Part shown: one piece after another, positions 52,985-63,301 of the stretch
Layout: each line of letters opens with the position of its first letter
Numbering within the stretch: the first letter of the stretch is position 1
Source: Streptosporangium sandarakinum
GTDB taxonomy: Bacteria; Actinomycetota; Actinomycetes; Streptosporangiales; Streptosporangiaceae
Assembly: GCF_013409935.1 (NCBI RefSeq)
Contig: NZ_JACCCO010000001.1
Coordinates: forward strand, 3,224,001-3,288,000
Reading direction: 5' to 3'
DNA: 64,000 nucleotides
Program-made: the position numbers and the translations under genes
Notes under the pieces: generated by a model
The model's input: only the letters and a program-made list of their open reading frames with translations
Databases searched by the model: none
Told to the model about the DNA's origin: nothing

Positions 52985-53491
52985 ATGGAAGACCACGACG
53001 TCACGGGATCCAGGGTGGAGATCGAGACCACCGTCGGTCTGCCCCCGGAGCGGCTGTGGGACCTCATCACGGACGTGCCGCGGATCGCCGACTGGAGCCC
53101 TGAGTGCGAGCACCTGGCCTGGCTGGACGCCGATGACGCCGCGCCGCGGGTCGGGGCGCGGTTCGAGGGGCGCAACCGCCGCCAGGACCGGGTGTGGACG
53201 GTGACGTCCGTGGTCACCGAGGCCGACCGCCCCCGCTCGTTCGCCTGGGCGGTGCTCGACCGCGCGGGCGACCCGGAGCGTCCCTCCTCCCGGTGGCGCT
53301 ACGACCTGGAGCCGGCCGAGGAGCCGGGCCGGACCGTCGTGCGGCACAGCTTCGAGCACGGGCCGGGCGACAGCGGCCTGCGCGAGATGATCCGGAGCAA
53401 CCCGGAGATCGCCTCGGTCATCCTCGACGTACGGCTGGGCGAGCTGCGCAAGCACATGACCGAGACCCTCGACGCGATGACCCGCGACTGA
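52985..53491 (+). CDS. SRPBCC-family (polyketide cyclase/START-like) protein
   Basis: A 168-residue protein of the SRPBCC fold, a helix-grip domain that binds lipids or other hydrophobic ligands. VEIETTVGLPPERLWDLITD, then WSPECEHLAWLD and GARFEGRNRR are typical. It is often annotated as polyketide cyclase, but most single-domain members have no known enzyme role. GGAGG before the ATG fixes the start. It lies between the GH1-LacI gene and a convergent MarR gene, with a minisatellite behind it. No partner gene is evident. Confidence 0.82.
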   Translation: MEDHDVTGSRVEIETTVGLPPERLWDLITDVPRIADWSPECEHLAWLDADDAAPRVGARFEGRNRRQDRVWTVTSVVTEADRPRSFAWAVLDRAGDPERPSSRWRYDLEPAEEPGRTVVRHSFEHGPGDSGLREMIRSNPEIASVILDVRLGELRKHMTETLDAMTRD

Positions 53492-53582
53492 GCACCGTCC
53501 GTACCCTCTCCTGCCGCGCGGGGCGCGGTCACGGCGCCGTCGGCCGCCGGGCCGCACCGCTGCACCCTCCCCCGGCACCGGG

Positions 53583-53666
53583 GCTCGATGCACGGGACTC
53601 GGCGCACGGGACTCGATGCACGGGACTCGGCGCACGGGACTCGATGCGCGGGACTCGGCGCACGGG
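53583..53666. repeat. 14-bp tandem repeat, six copies
   Basis: Six head-to-tail units of 14 bases, consensus ACTCGRYGCACGGG, in an alternating order of two variants (GAT and GGC at the variable position), which makes a 28-base higher-order repeat. It lies between the SRPBCC gene and the convergent MarR gene. Confidence 0.85.
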
Positions 53667-53686
53667 GTGACGCGTCCCGGGCGCGG

Positions 53687-54154
53687 TCAGGTCTCGTCGC
53701 CCTCTTCCTCGGCGACCACGCGCTCGTAGGTCCGCAGCGTCTCGATGAACATCAGCCGCTCCTCGGGGGTCAGCGGCTCCAGGGCGGCGCGCCAGGCGCG
53801 CGCCCCCTTCGCCAGCCACCCGTCGACCGCCTCCCGGTTGGCCTCGGCGATGCACACGATCGTGCGGCGGCGGTCGGCGTCGTCCTCGCGCCTCTCCACC
53901 ACGCCTCTCCGGCTCAGGTCGCCCACCATCAGGCTCACCGTCGCGGGCGCCACCTCCAGGCGCGCGGCCAGCTCGTTGACCCCGAGAGGGCCGTCGAACA
54001 GCAGGTACGACAGCAGCGACAGGTGCCGCGGGGCGAGGTTGAGCGACTGGAGCCGCGGCGGAACCTTGATCCGCTTGGTGCGCCCGACCATGCGTGGCAT
54101 CAGGAGCAGCAGCGTCCGGATCCCGTCCTCGACGCTCAGGCCACCGGTTGACAT
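53687..54154 (-). CDS. MarR-family transcriptional regulator
   Basis: A 155-residue winged-helix repressor. The HTH and wing are LGVNELAARLEVAPATVSLM and RRGVVERREDDADRRRTIV, with the usual DxR motif DDADRR. MarR proteins often bind phenolic or hydrophobic ligands. It is divergent from a Ddn-hemerythrin gene over a 98-base spacer that contains an inverted repeat at 54171-54191, so autoregulation and control of that neighbour are likely. The start ATG 54154 has a GGAG sequence a little far upstream. Confidence 0.88.
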   Translation of the reverse strand: MSTGGLSVEDGIRTLLLLMPRMVGRTKRIKVPPRLQSLNLAPRHLSLLSYLLFDGPLGVNELAARLEVAPATVSLMVGDLSRRGVVERREDDADRRRTIVCIAEANREAVDGWLAKGARAWRAALEPLTPEERLMFIETLRTYERVVAEEEGDET

Positions 54155-54170
54155 ACCTTGATCTCCAAAA

Positions 54171-54191
54171 TAGCTTTGCTACTAAAGCAAA
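54171..54191. promoter_or_regulatory. candidate MarR operator
   Basis: TAGC-TTT-GCTA (54171-54181) overlaps TTTGCT-ACTAA-AGCAAA (54175-54191), two nested inverted repeats in the divergent spacer of the MarR and Ddn-hemerythrin genes. Confidence 0.65.
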
Positions 54192-54252
54192 AGTTCCTCG
54201 TTGTCCGGAGGCTACCGAAACACGCCTCCGCGCGGATCGGAGGGATCGGCAC

Positions 54253-55227
54253 GTGGCCGACGATTTCAACCAGCGGGTGATCGACGAGTTCCGCGCGAAC
54301 GGCGGCAGGGTCGGCGGCATGTTCGAGGGCGCGCCGCTGGTGCTGCTGACGACCGTCGGAGCCAGGACCGGCAGGCCCAGGACCACCCCCGTCATGTACG
54401 CGCGGGACGGGGAGCGCATCCTGGTCTTCGGATCCAACGCCGGGTCCGACAGCCACCCTGCCTGGTACGGGAACCTCCTGAGGCGCCCGCGCGTCACCGT
54501 CGAGATCGGGGACGGAGAGAAGGTCGAGAGCCGCACCGCGACGGCGACCGTGCTGCGCGACGCGGAGCGGGACGAGGCCTACGCCCGCCAGGCCCGGCTC
54601 GTCCCCGCCTTCGCCGGCTACCAGGCCGCGACCTCCCGCGTCATCCCGGTGGTCGCCCTGTACTGGGCGGACGACCCGCGGGCCCGGGCGATCGGCGACG
54701 AACTGGTGCGGATCCACGCGGGGATCCGCGAACGGCTCGCGGCCACCCGCGCGAAGGTGGACGAGGCCCTCACCGGCTCCGGGGACGCCAGTGGGGCGAC
54801 GGGCCCGGACCGGGGAACGACCGCCGGGCCGGAAACGGGGGTCGGCCCGGCCGCCGGGCCGGGCGTCGGGTCCGGCACCGGCGCCGGCGCTGACATCGGC
54901 GCCGAGCTGCGCGAACACTGCCTGACGCTCTGCTCCGCGCTCCACGAGCACCACACCCGCGAGGACACCGCCGGTTTCCCGCTCCTGGAGCGCCGGTTCC
55001 CCGGCCTCCGCCCCGCGCTGGAGAGGCTGCGGGGCGAGCACGTCGCCCTGGCGGACCTCATCCGCCAGGTGGAGGAGCTGTTCTCCGGCCCCCGCACGGC
55101 GGACCCGGAGCGGATCGGCAAGGAACTCGACCGGCTGACCGCCGAGATCGAGGCGCACTTCGCCTACGAGGAGGAGCACCTCGTCGGGGCGCTCAACGCG
55201 CTGGACACCGGACAGCCACCTCGCTGA
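54253..55227 (+). CDS. F420-type (Ddn-like) nitroreductase fused to a hemerythrin domain
   Basis: A 324-residue fusion. Residues 1-140 resemble deazaflavin (F420)-dependent nitroreductases of the Ddn family (APLVLLTTVGARTGRPRTT, then SHPAWYGNLLRRP). Residues of about 146-312 form a hemerythrin-like helical bundle: H155, H222, H231-H233-H234, E237, H263, H302 and H309 are candidate iron ligands, with a Gly/Ala-rich insertion at about 172-216 inside the bundle. An oxygen- or NO-sensing or iron-binding part next to a reductase is suggestive, but function is not shown. The GTG at 54253 has GGAGGG upstream. It is divergent from a MarR gene. Confidence 0.8.
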   Translation: MADDFNQRVIDEFRANGGRVGGMFEGAPLVLLTTVGARTGRPRTTPVMYARDGERILVFGSNAGSDSHPAWYGNLLRRPRVTVEIGDGEKVESRTATATVLRDAERDEAYARQARLVPAFAGYQAATSRVIPVVALYWADDPRARAIGDELVRIHAGIRERLAATRAKVDEALTGSGDASGATGPDRGTTAGPETGVGPAAGPGVGSGTGAGADIGAELREHCLTLCSALHEHHTREDTAGFPLLERRFPGLRPALERLRGEHVALADLIRQVEELFSGPRTADPERIGKELDRLTAEIEAHFAYEEEHLVGALNALDTGQPPR

Positions 55228-55325
55228 GACCGTGAACGCCCCGCCGGAGTCGTGATCGCGACCCGCCCGCGCTGAGACGGCGAACCGTCCCGCGTCAAGC
55301 CGTGACCACCCACCAGGACCGTGGA

Positions 55326-55371
55326 CCGCCCCGCGCCCCGGCGGCCGTACGGCCGCCGGGGCGCGGGGCGG
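55326..55371. terminator. perfect 46-bp palindrome between convergent genes
   Basis: The two 23-base halves (55326-55348 and 55349-55371) are exact reverse complements with no loop, and the centre is CCGTACGG. It lies between the convergent Ddn-hemerythrin and geosmin-synthase genes and would fold in RNA from either strand. Confidence 0.8.
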
Positions 55372-55392
55372 CCGTACGGAATCTCGGGCCGG

Positions 55393-57903
<2,511 letters not shown>

Positions 57904-59238
57904 TCACCCGGCGCGCAGTTCCCCCGGCCGGACCCAGCGGCGCAGGATCGGCCGCGCCGCCCTCGCCACCAGCACGGCGGCCAGCACGCCGATCCCGGCC
58001 ATCGCCGCCGCCCCGGCGACGGAGACGGCCAGCGCACCGGGCCGCCGGGCGTATAGCTCGGCCAGGAGCAGGACCACGACGCCCGTCCCGGCGACCGCGC
58101 TGACCACGCACACCGGCAGCGCCGCGACGAGCGCCTGCCGGGTGAGGACCCGCCCCAGCGCGGGGACGGGGACACCGGAGGCGGCCAGGACGGCGAACGA
58201 CCTCCGGTGGTCCAGCAGTGCCTCGGCCTGGTGCGCCACGAGGGCGCCGGCCGAGGTGACCATGGCCGTCAGCAACGCGAGGTACAGCAGCGCGTAGGAC
58301 GCCGCCTGGAAGGCGGTCAGGTCGCTCTGGAACACGGTGAGCGCCTGATGGGCGCCCACGGCCGAGCCGAAGAACACCGTCAGCCCGACCACCGACAGCG
58401 CGCGGGCCCACGCCCGGGGATCGGCCTCGACCATCCGCGCGGCCAGCAGCGTCTCGGGCGCCGCCGCCCCGCGCCCGGCCCGGCGGGCGGCCATTCTGAT
58501 CAGCCACGCGGTGGCCAGCACCAGGCCGAAGAGCAGCAGCACCGCCCCGGCGGCGATGGCCACGGCCGCGCCGTACTTGCCCCCGAGGAGGAACCTGCCC
58601 TTCCCGGCGAGCGCGGCCGCCAGCAGTCCGACGCCCAGCGCGACGAGGGCGAGATCGCGCACCCTCGGCCCCCGCGGCCGGGCCCGCCGTACCACGCCGA
58701 GCGGGGAGGCCACCACGTGCCGGCCCGCCCGCAGGCCGGACAGCGCGCCGCCGAGCACGACCGCGGCGAGCACGACCGGCGTCCAGAGCAGCGGGCGCAC
58801 CGGCACGACGTCGCCCAGCGACCACCTCGCCACCAGGGCGGCGAGCAGGTAGACCGCCGCGCCGAGCGTCCCGCCCGCCAGCGCCGACCATCCGCTCTCG
58901 GCCGCCCCGGTGAGCCGTACCTCGCGCGGTGTGGCCCCGGCCAGCCGGAGCGCGGCCAACCGCCGTTCCCTGGTGGCGGTGGCCAGGCGGCTCACCTGGT
59001 AGATGAACGCCGCGGCGGGTACGGCCAGCAGCGCCAGGGTGAGCGCCACCATGAGGCGCGGCTCCTTCTCGGTGAGGATGCCGAGAGCGCCGCGCCGCGC
59101 GTCGAGCCGGAACGCCGTGAGGTGCGCCGCCGCGCACAGCAGGACGGTCGCGAGCGCCGCCCCCGCGGCCATCAGGCGCCCACGCGCCCGCTCGCGGCGG
59201 GACCGCCCCCGGGCGAGCATCCGGACCACGGTGATCAT
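57904..59238 (-). CDS. FtsX-type ABC transporter permease
   Basis: A 444-residue membrane protein with eight to ten hydrophobic helices, similar to FtsX/MacB-type permeases. The first helix follows a basic start (ARGRSRRERARGRLMAAGAAL), and long extracytoplasmic parts are absent, as in small exporters. ATGA-type overlap with the ATPase gene (59235-59238) couples both. The neighbouring PadR gene suggests inducible drug or peptide resistance or envelope stress. Substrate unknown. A strong hairpin follows the stop. Confidence 0.78.
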   Translation of the reverse strand: MITVVRMLARGRSRRERARGRLMAAGAALATVLLCAAAHLTAFRLDARRGALGILTEKEPRLMVALTLALLAVPAAAFIYQVSRLATATRERRLAALRLAGATPREVRLTGAAESGWSALAGGTLGAAVYLLAALVARWSLGDVVPVRPLLWTPVVLAAVVLGGALSGLRAGRHVVASPLGVVRRARPRGPRVRDLALVALGVGLLAAALAGKGRFLLGGKYGAAVAIAAGAVLLLFGLVLATAWLIRMAARRAGRGAAAPETLLAARMVEADPRAWARALSVVGLTVFFGSAVGAHQALTVFQSDLTAFQAASYALLYLALLTAMVTSAGALVAHQAEALLDHRRSFAVLAASGVPVPALGRVLTRQALVAALPVCVVSAVAGTGVVVLLLAELYARRPGALAVSVAGAAAMAGIGVLAAVLVARAARPILRRWVRPGELRAG

Positions 59239-59975
59239 CGGCTCACCCCGCCGGCCGCCGACGCCCCGGCCGCCGCCTCTCCGGGCGTCCCGTCCGCCGT
59301 TCCTCCCGTCGCCGCGGTCGCGCCCGCGACGACCCGGCCGTCCCGCAGCGCGATCTCCCGGTCGGCGTAGGCGGCCACCCGGTTGTCATGGGTGACGACC
59401 ACCAGCGTGGCGCGACTCTCCCGGGCCGCGCCGACGAGCTCGCCCATCACCCGTTCCCCGGCCAGCGAGTCGAGTGCGCCGGTGGGCTCGTCGGCGAAGA
59501 TCACCCGCGGTTCGGCGGCCAGCGCGCGGGCCACCGCGACCCGCTGGAGCTGGCCCCCGGACAGCTCCGCTGGCCGCTGCCCGGCGCAGTCCGCCACGTC
59601 CAGCCGCTCCAGCCAGGAGCGGGCGGCCTCCAGGGACTCCCGCCGCCCTCGCCCGCCGAACAGCAGCGGCAGCACGACGTTCTCCTCCGCGGTCAGCTCG
59701 GGCACCAGCTCGCCGAACTGGAAGACGACGCCGAAGTTCTCCCGGCGCAGCCTCGTCCGGGCGTCCTCGTCGAGGGTGTCGAGACGCCGCCCGGCGAACA
59801 GGACCTCGCCGGCCTCGGGGCGGATGATCCCGGCCAGGCAGTGCAGCAGGGTGGACTTGCCGGAGCCGCTCGGGCCGGTGACGGCGACGACCTCCCCCTC
59901 CCCGATCTCCACGGACGCGCCGTCCAGCGCCGTGGTCCGGCCGAAGGACTTGCGCAGCGTTCGCGCCTCAAGCAT
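59235..59975 (-). CDS. ABC transporter ATP-binding protein (MacB/LolD-like)
   Basis: A 246-residue ATPase: Walker A GPSGSGKST, Q-loop in NFGVVFQFGEL, signature LSGGQLQRVAVARAL, Walker B VIFADEPTGALD, switch histidine in VVVTHDNRVAAYAD. It belongs to the MacB/LolD group, which works with FtsX-like permeases. The last 30 residues are Gly/Ala/Thr-rich. Its start overlaps the PadR stop by 8 bases (59968-59975), so regulator, ATPase and permease form one operon. Confidence 0.92.
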   Translation of the reverse strand: MLEARTLRKSFGRTTALDGASVEIGEGEVVAVTGPSGSGKSTLLHCLAGIIRPEAGEVLFAGRRLDTLDEDARTRLRRENFGVVFQFGELVPELTAEENVVLPLLFGGRGRRESLEAARSWLERLDVADCAGQRPAELSGGQLQRVAVARALAAEPRVIFADEPTGALDSLAGERVMGELVGAARESRATLVVVTHDNRVAAYADREIALRDGRVVAGATAATGGTADGTPGEAAAGASAAGGVSR

Positions 59976-60492
59976 CGGTCTCTCCCTTCAGCACGGTGTG
60001 CCGTTCCAGCGCCGTCTCGATCCATCGCAGGTCGGCGTCGAGGTGCTGGAGCGCGTAGTCGGCGGCCAGCACCTGCGCGGGCGACCCCGACGCCTTGCGC
60101 GCGGTGAGCTCCCGCATCCGCGTCAGATGGGCGGCGCGTTGCCTGAGCAGGTACTCCTCGGCCGTCCCGCCCGCCAGGGTCGCCACCACCACCCGCGCGA
60201 ACAGCGGGCTCGCGACGTACGGCGCGGGTGCCTCGATCTCCGCCAGCCACCGGTCCAGCTCGGCCCGTCCGGCCTCGGTGATCGCGTGCACCGTGCGCTC
60301 CGGGCCACCCTCCTGGGCCGTCCCGGCCACCTCGGTGAGCCCGCCACGTTCCAGCCGTTGCAGGGTCGCGTAGACCTGCCCGTAGGCGAGCGGCTTGGCG
60401 CCCGGCAGGCGCTGGTCGTGCTCTTTCTTGAGTTCGTAGCCGTGCTTGGGCCGCTCGCTGAGCAGCCCGAGCAGGACATGTCCGGTTGACAT
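59968..60492 (-). CDS. PadR-family transcriptional repressor
   Basis: A 174-residue repressor: the PadR winged helix is HVLLGLLSERPKHGYELKKE, then LAYGQVYATLQRLERGGLTEV, and the C-terminal helical dimerisation domain follows. It is the first gene of the ABC exporter operon. A palindrome at 60502-60518 overlaps its own -10 box TATAGT, and the ATG lies 9 bases after that box, so the transcript is probably leaderless and autorepressed. Ligands of PadR proteins with ABC exporters are often antibiotics or phenolic acids; here unknown. Confidence 0.92.
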   Translation of the reverse strand: MSTGHVLLGLLSERPKHGYELKKEHDQRLPGAKPLAYGQVYATLQRLERGGLTEVAGTAQEGGPERTVHAITEAGRAELDRWLAEIEAPAPYVASPLFARVVVATLAGGTAEEYLLRQRAAHLTRMRELTARKASGSPAQVLAADYALQHLDADLRWIETALERHTVLKGETDA

Positions 60493-60501
60493 GATCGCGA
60501 C

Positions 60502-60518
60502 TATACATGCGCTGTATA
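60502..60518 (-). promoter_or_regulatory. PadR operator overlapping the operon's -10 box
   Basis: TATACA-TGCGC-TGTATA is an inverted repeat of the classical ATGTAT-type PadR site. On the minus strand TATAGT (60507-60502) is the -10 box of the operon, 9 bases before the padR start. Confidence 0.75.
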
Positions 60519-60581
60519 CATGGAGCGAATAGTTTCAGCCGGCGCGACCCGGCCGCGATTCATCCGGCCGCCGGACCGGCG

Positions 60582-61109
60582 TCATTCCTCCGCGAGGGCC
60601 AGCAGCTTCGTGACGGTGTTCCAGTTGCGCATCGTGGCCTGCGTGTTCGACCGCTTCTCCAGCAGGGGCGGCAGCTTCGGACGCCGCAGGCCGTCCGGGA
60701 AGTGCACGTAGAGCTCGCGCCTGCCCACCGCCATCTCCTCCGGCGCGTACTCCTCCGGATCGAGGGCCGCGAGCACCTTCCGATCGGGGGCCTCCGCCAG
60801 GAAGAACACTCCGAACTTGGCCGGGTCCCGCACCTCAAGCGGGTTCTCCTCGACCACGGCGCGCAGTTCCGCGGCCGTCCGCACCATGACGGCCACCGAC
60901 AGCCCCAATTCCGCGGTGATCCGCCGCTCGATCGCCGCTGCGACCCGCTCGGGCCGCTTCTCCGCCGGGGTGAACAGGGCGTTCCCGCTCCGAAGGTGGG
61001 TCCGCACACCGGTGTGGCCGAGCCCTTCCAGCAGCGCGCGGAGATCGGACATCGCGACCGTGGTCGCGGGGTTGACGTTGATGCCGCGCAACAGCGCCAC
61101 GTACCGCAT
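60582..61109 (-). CDS. DUF1697-family protein
   Basis: A 175-residue protein. MRYVALLRGINVNPATTVAMSDLRALLEGLG shown by its ends, the THLRSGNALF motif and the C-terminal RNWNTVTKLLAL match DUF1697, a common, uncharacterised soluble family with a ferredoxin-like fold. NVNPATTVAMSD in place of the usual KVPMADL looks like a variant of the loop. It lies 90 bases from the PadR gene (both minus) and has no evident partner. The start ATG 61109 lies after an AGGAAGG sequence. Confidence 0.88.
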   Translation of the reverse strand: MRYVALLRGINVNPATTVAMSDLRALLEGLGHTGVRTHLRSGNALFTPAEKRPERVAAAIERRITAELGLSVAVMVRTAAELRAVVEENPLEVRDPAKFGVFFLAEAPDRKVLAALDPEEYAPEEMAVGRRELYVHFPDGLRRPKLPPLLEKRSNTQATMRNWNTVTKLLALAEE

Positions 61110-61145
61110 CGAACCGCCTTCCTCTCGAAGAGCTCTCGGGCGACG

Positions 61146-61586
61146 CTACCGCCCGTACCTGCCGACCGATGTCAGGTTCCCCGGAACCCGTTCGTCATCG
61201 GATCTCCCGACCAGGAACAGGCGCTTGCGGCCGACGAGGTCGGCGATCCTGCCGAACAGCAGCGTGAACCCGGCGGCGGACAGGGCGAAGGCGGTGGCCA
61301 CCCACTGGAGGTCCGCCAGGGAGAAGCCGAGCCCCGCGCCGACGGCGGGCAGCGCGACGTTCAGGATCGAGAAGTCCACGGCGATCATGAACTGGGCGCC
61401 GAGCAGCAGGGTCAGCACCAGCTTCTGCCGCCCGGTCATGCGGGCTCCCCGGCCGGGTTCGCCCTGGACGGGTGCCGGTGGGGTGGGGCCGTTCCGGGTG
61501 GACGCGGGCCGGACGGGCCCGCCCTCGGCGGGGGCGGGTCGGGCGGGCGCGTCCTGGATGGGCGCGACCCGGTCGAGCATGGACAT
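61146..61586 (-). pseudogene. MFS transporter, 3' truncated after three helices
   Basis: The product has a Pro/Ala-rich N-terminal stretch to about residue 50, then the first helices of an EmrB/QacA-type MFS efflux pump (AQFMIAVDFSILNVALPAVG) and the motif A region GRIADLVGRKRLFLVG, where homology stops at residue 127 (about 61206). A further 19 unrelated codons lead to the stop at 61146. Family members have 12-14 helices and about 480 residues, so the gene has lost most of its length, probably by deletion. The start has AAGGATC upstream and twin operator-like repeats beyond it. Confidence 0.75.
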
Positions 61587-61614
61587 CAGGGATCCTTCCT
61601 GAAGAGGCGGCCAT

Positions 61615-61689
61615 TAATGAAACTGGAGTCCCATTAGAATGAGAGAACGGTAACAGAGGTCGCCCCGTAATGGAACAGAAGTCCCGTTA
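61615..61689. promoter_or_regulatory. two operator-like 22-bp repeats before the truncated MFS gene
   Basis: Copy 1 (61615-61636) and copy 2 (61668-61689) share 18 of 22 bases, and each has TAATG...CATTA or CGTTA ends, a palindrome of the TetR-site type. Start-to-start distance is 53 bases, about five helical turns, so both sites face the same side. No regulator gene is adjacent; the + strand frame from 61688 is only 38 codons long. The rest of the spacer to 61837 is empty. Confidence 0.6.
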
Positions 61690-61837
61690 TGACCGCTGAC
61701 CGCTCGGCCGCCACCGCTCAGCCGTCGCGGTCGCGGTCGCGCGTGACCGCGCACGTCACGGGCTACGCGAATCCGCGTACGGCGACGCCTCCGGTGAGCG
61801 GATGACCCGCACCGCACGACGCGGACACACTCGGCGC

Positions 61838-63301
61838 ATGCCCACCGTTCTCATCCGCGCCTTCCGCGCGCCCGACCTCCGCGGGAAGCTGCTCTTCACC
61901 CTGGGACTGATCGCCCTGTTCCGGTTCGGGCAGATCCTGCCCTCGCCCGGCGTGGACGTGACCGCGGTACGGCGATGCCTGAGCGACACCGGCGGCGGAC
62001 TGGTCGACATGCTGCAGCTGTTCAGCGGCGGGGCGATGCTGAAGCTGTCGGTCTTCGCACTCGGCGTCATGCCGTACATCACCGCGGGCATCATGATGCA
62101 GTTGCTCGCCGTACTGATCCCGCGCCTCACGGAGCTCAGGAAGGAGGGGCAGGGCGGGCAGGCGAAGATCACCCAGTACACGAGATACGTGGCGGTGGCG
62201 CTGTCCGTGCCCTACGCCGCGACGATCGTGGCGACGGCCCGCTCCGGTCAGATCTTCCCCACCTGCCGGCAGCGGCTGCTGCACGACCAGGGCATGATGA
62301 CGGTCGTCGTCATCACGACCGTCATGGTCGCGGGCACCTGCGTGATCATGTGGCTGGGCGAGCTGATCACCGAGCGGGGGATCGGGAACGGCATGTCCAT
62401 CCTGATCTTCACCCAGACGGTCGCCGTCTTCCCCTCCTACGTGTCGAACATCTTCCGGCTCAGCCCGTTCGCGCTGGCGACGATGCTGGTGGCGGGGGTC
62501 TTCCTGGTGGCGGCGGTGGTGTTCGTCGAGCAGGCGCAGCGGCGGATCCCCGTGCAGTACGCCAGGCGCATGGTCGGGCGCAGGATGTACGGCGGGACCT
62601 CGACATACCTACCGGTCAAGGTCAACCAGGCCGGGATCGTCCCCGTCATCTTCACCTCCTCGCTGCTCTTCCTGCCGCAGCTGGCCGTACAGCTGACGGG
62701 CGGCACCGGGCCGGTCGCGGAGTGGGTCTCGCGCTACCTCACCTCCGGCGACCACCCGGTCCACATGACGGCGTACCTGCTGCTGGTCGTGGCGTTCACC
62801 TACTTCTACGTGTCGATCACCTTCGACCCGGACGAGGTGGCCGACACCATGAAGCGGTTCGGCGGGTTCGTGCCCGGCATCCGGCCCGGCCGGCCCACCG
62901 CCCACTACCTGCGGTTCGTGCTCTCCAGGCTGACCGCGCCGGGAGCGGTCTACCTCGGTGTGCTGTCGCTCATCCCGATCGTCGCCTTCGTGGTGCTGCG
63001 CGACCCGGCGACGCAGCAGAACTTCCCGTTCGGCGGGACGACCGTGCTCATCATGGTCGGCGTGGGCCTGGAGACCGTGAAGCAGATCCAGGCGCAGGTC
63101 GAACAGCGCGACTACCGGGGTTTCCTGCGGGACCGCGGAACCGCGGGGGCCTGGGACGGCGGGCGGCCCCGGCGGGCCAGGGACGGCGAGCGAGTCCGGC
63201 GGACCGAGGACGGCGGGCAGACCCGGCGGACCGGGAACGGCGGGCGGGCCGGGCTCCTTCGGGACCCCGGAGGTCTCAGGGGATCGCCAGACCGGATCTG
63301 A
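61838..63301 (+). CDS. secY: SecY-type protein translocase subunit with repeat tail
   Basis: A SecY/Sec61-alpha channel subunit of about 487 residues. RAFRAPDLRGKLLFTLGLIALFR, the plug-region GGGLVDMLQLFSGGAMLK, PYITAGIMMQLL, VKVNQAGIVPVIFTSSLL and FNPDEVAD-type FDPDEVADTMKRFGGFVPGIRPG are all typical landmarks (shown in pieces). It stands alone, without ribosomal protein genes, adk or map beside it, so it is likely a second, paralogous SecY. The last 60 residues are basic and carry a 9-residue repeat (see the separate entry). The start is ATG 61838; ATG 61802 with GGTGAG upstream is possible. Its end overlaps the convergent response-regulator gene by 26 bases. Confidence 0.88.
   Translation: MPTVLIRAFRAPDLRGKLLFTLGLIALFRFGQILPSPGVDVTAVRRCLSDTGGGLVDMLQLFSGGAMLKLSVFALGVMPYITAGIMMQLLAVLIPRLTELRKEGQGGQAKITQYTRYVAVALSVPYAATIVATARSGQIFPTCRQRLLHDQGMMTVVVITTVMVAGTCVIMWLGELITERGIGNGMSILIFTQTVAVFPSYVSNIFRLSPFALATMLVAGVFLVAAVVFVEQAQRRIPVQYARRMVGRRMYGGTSTYLPVKVNQAGIVPVIFTSSLLFLPQLAVQLTGGTGPVAEWVSRYLTSGDHPVHMTAYLLLVVAFTYFYVSITFDPDEVADTMKRFGGFVPGIRPGRPTAHYLRFVLSRLTAPGAVYLGVLSLIPIVAFVVLRDPATQQNFPFGGTTVLIMVGVGLETVKQIQAQVEQRDYRGFLRDRGTAGAWDGGRPRRARDGERVRRTEDGGQTRRTGNGGRAGLLRDPGGLRGSPDRI
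63155..63262 (+). repeat. 27-bp tandem repeat in the secY tail (9-residue repeat)
   Basis: Four consecutive 27-base units start at 63155, 63182, 63209 and 63236; they encode DGGRPRRAR, DGERVRRTE, DGGQTRRTG and NGGRAGLLR. The last unit is degenerate. The tail is strongly basic and would face the cytoplasm. Confidence 0.85.

Noticed and set aside
50095..53217. A 1040-codon open frame on the minus strand.
   Set aside because: It is the antisense shadow of the GH1-LacI gene and the spacers, with low-complexity Gly/Val/Arg composition and no motif.
53583..53666. Repeats that could look like a CRISPR array.
   Set aside because: The 14-base units are directly adjacent without spacers, and no cas gene is near.
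54094..54252. A longer N-terminus for the Ddn-hemerythrin gene.
   Set aside because: The extra part overlaps the MarR gene and its operator, and the GTG at 54253 has a good ribosome-binding site.
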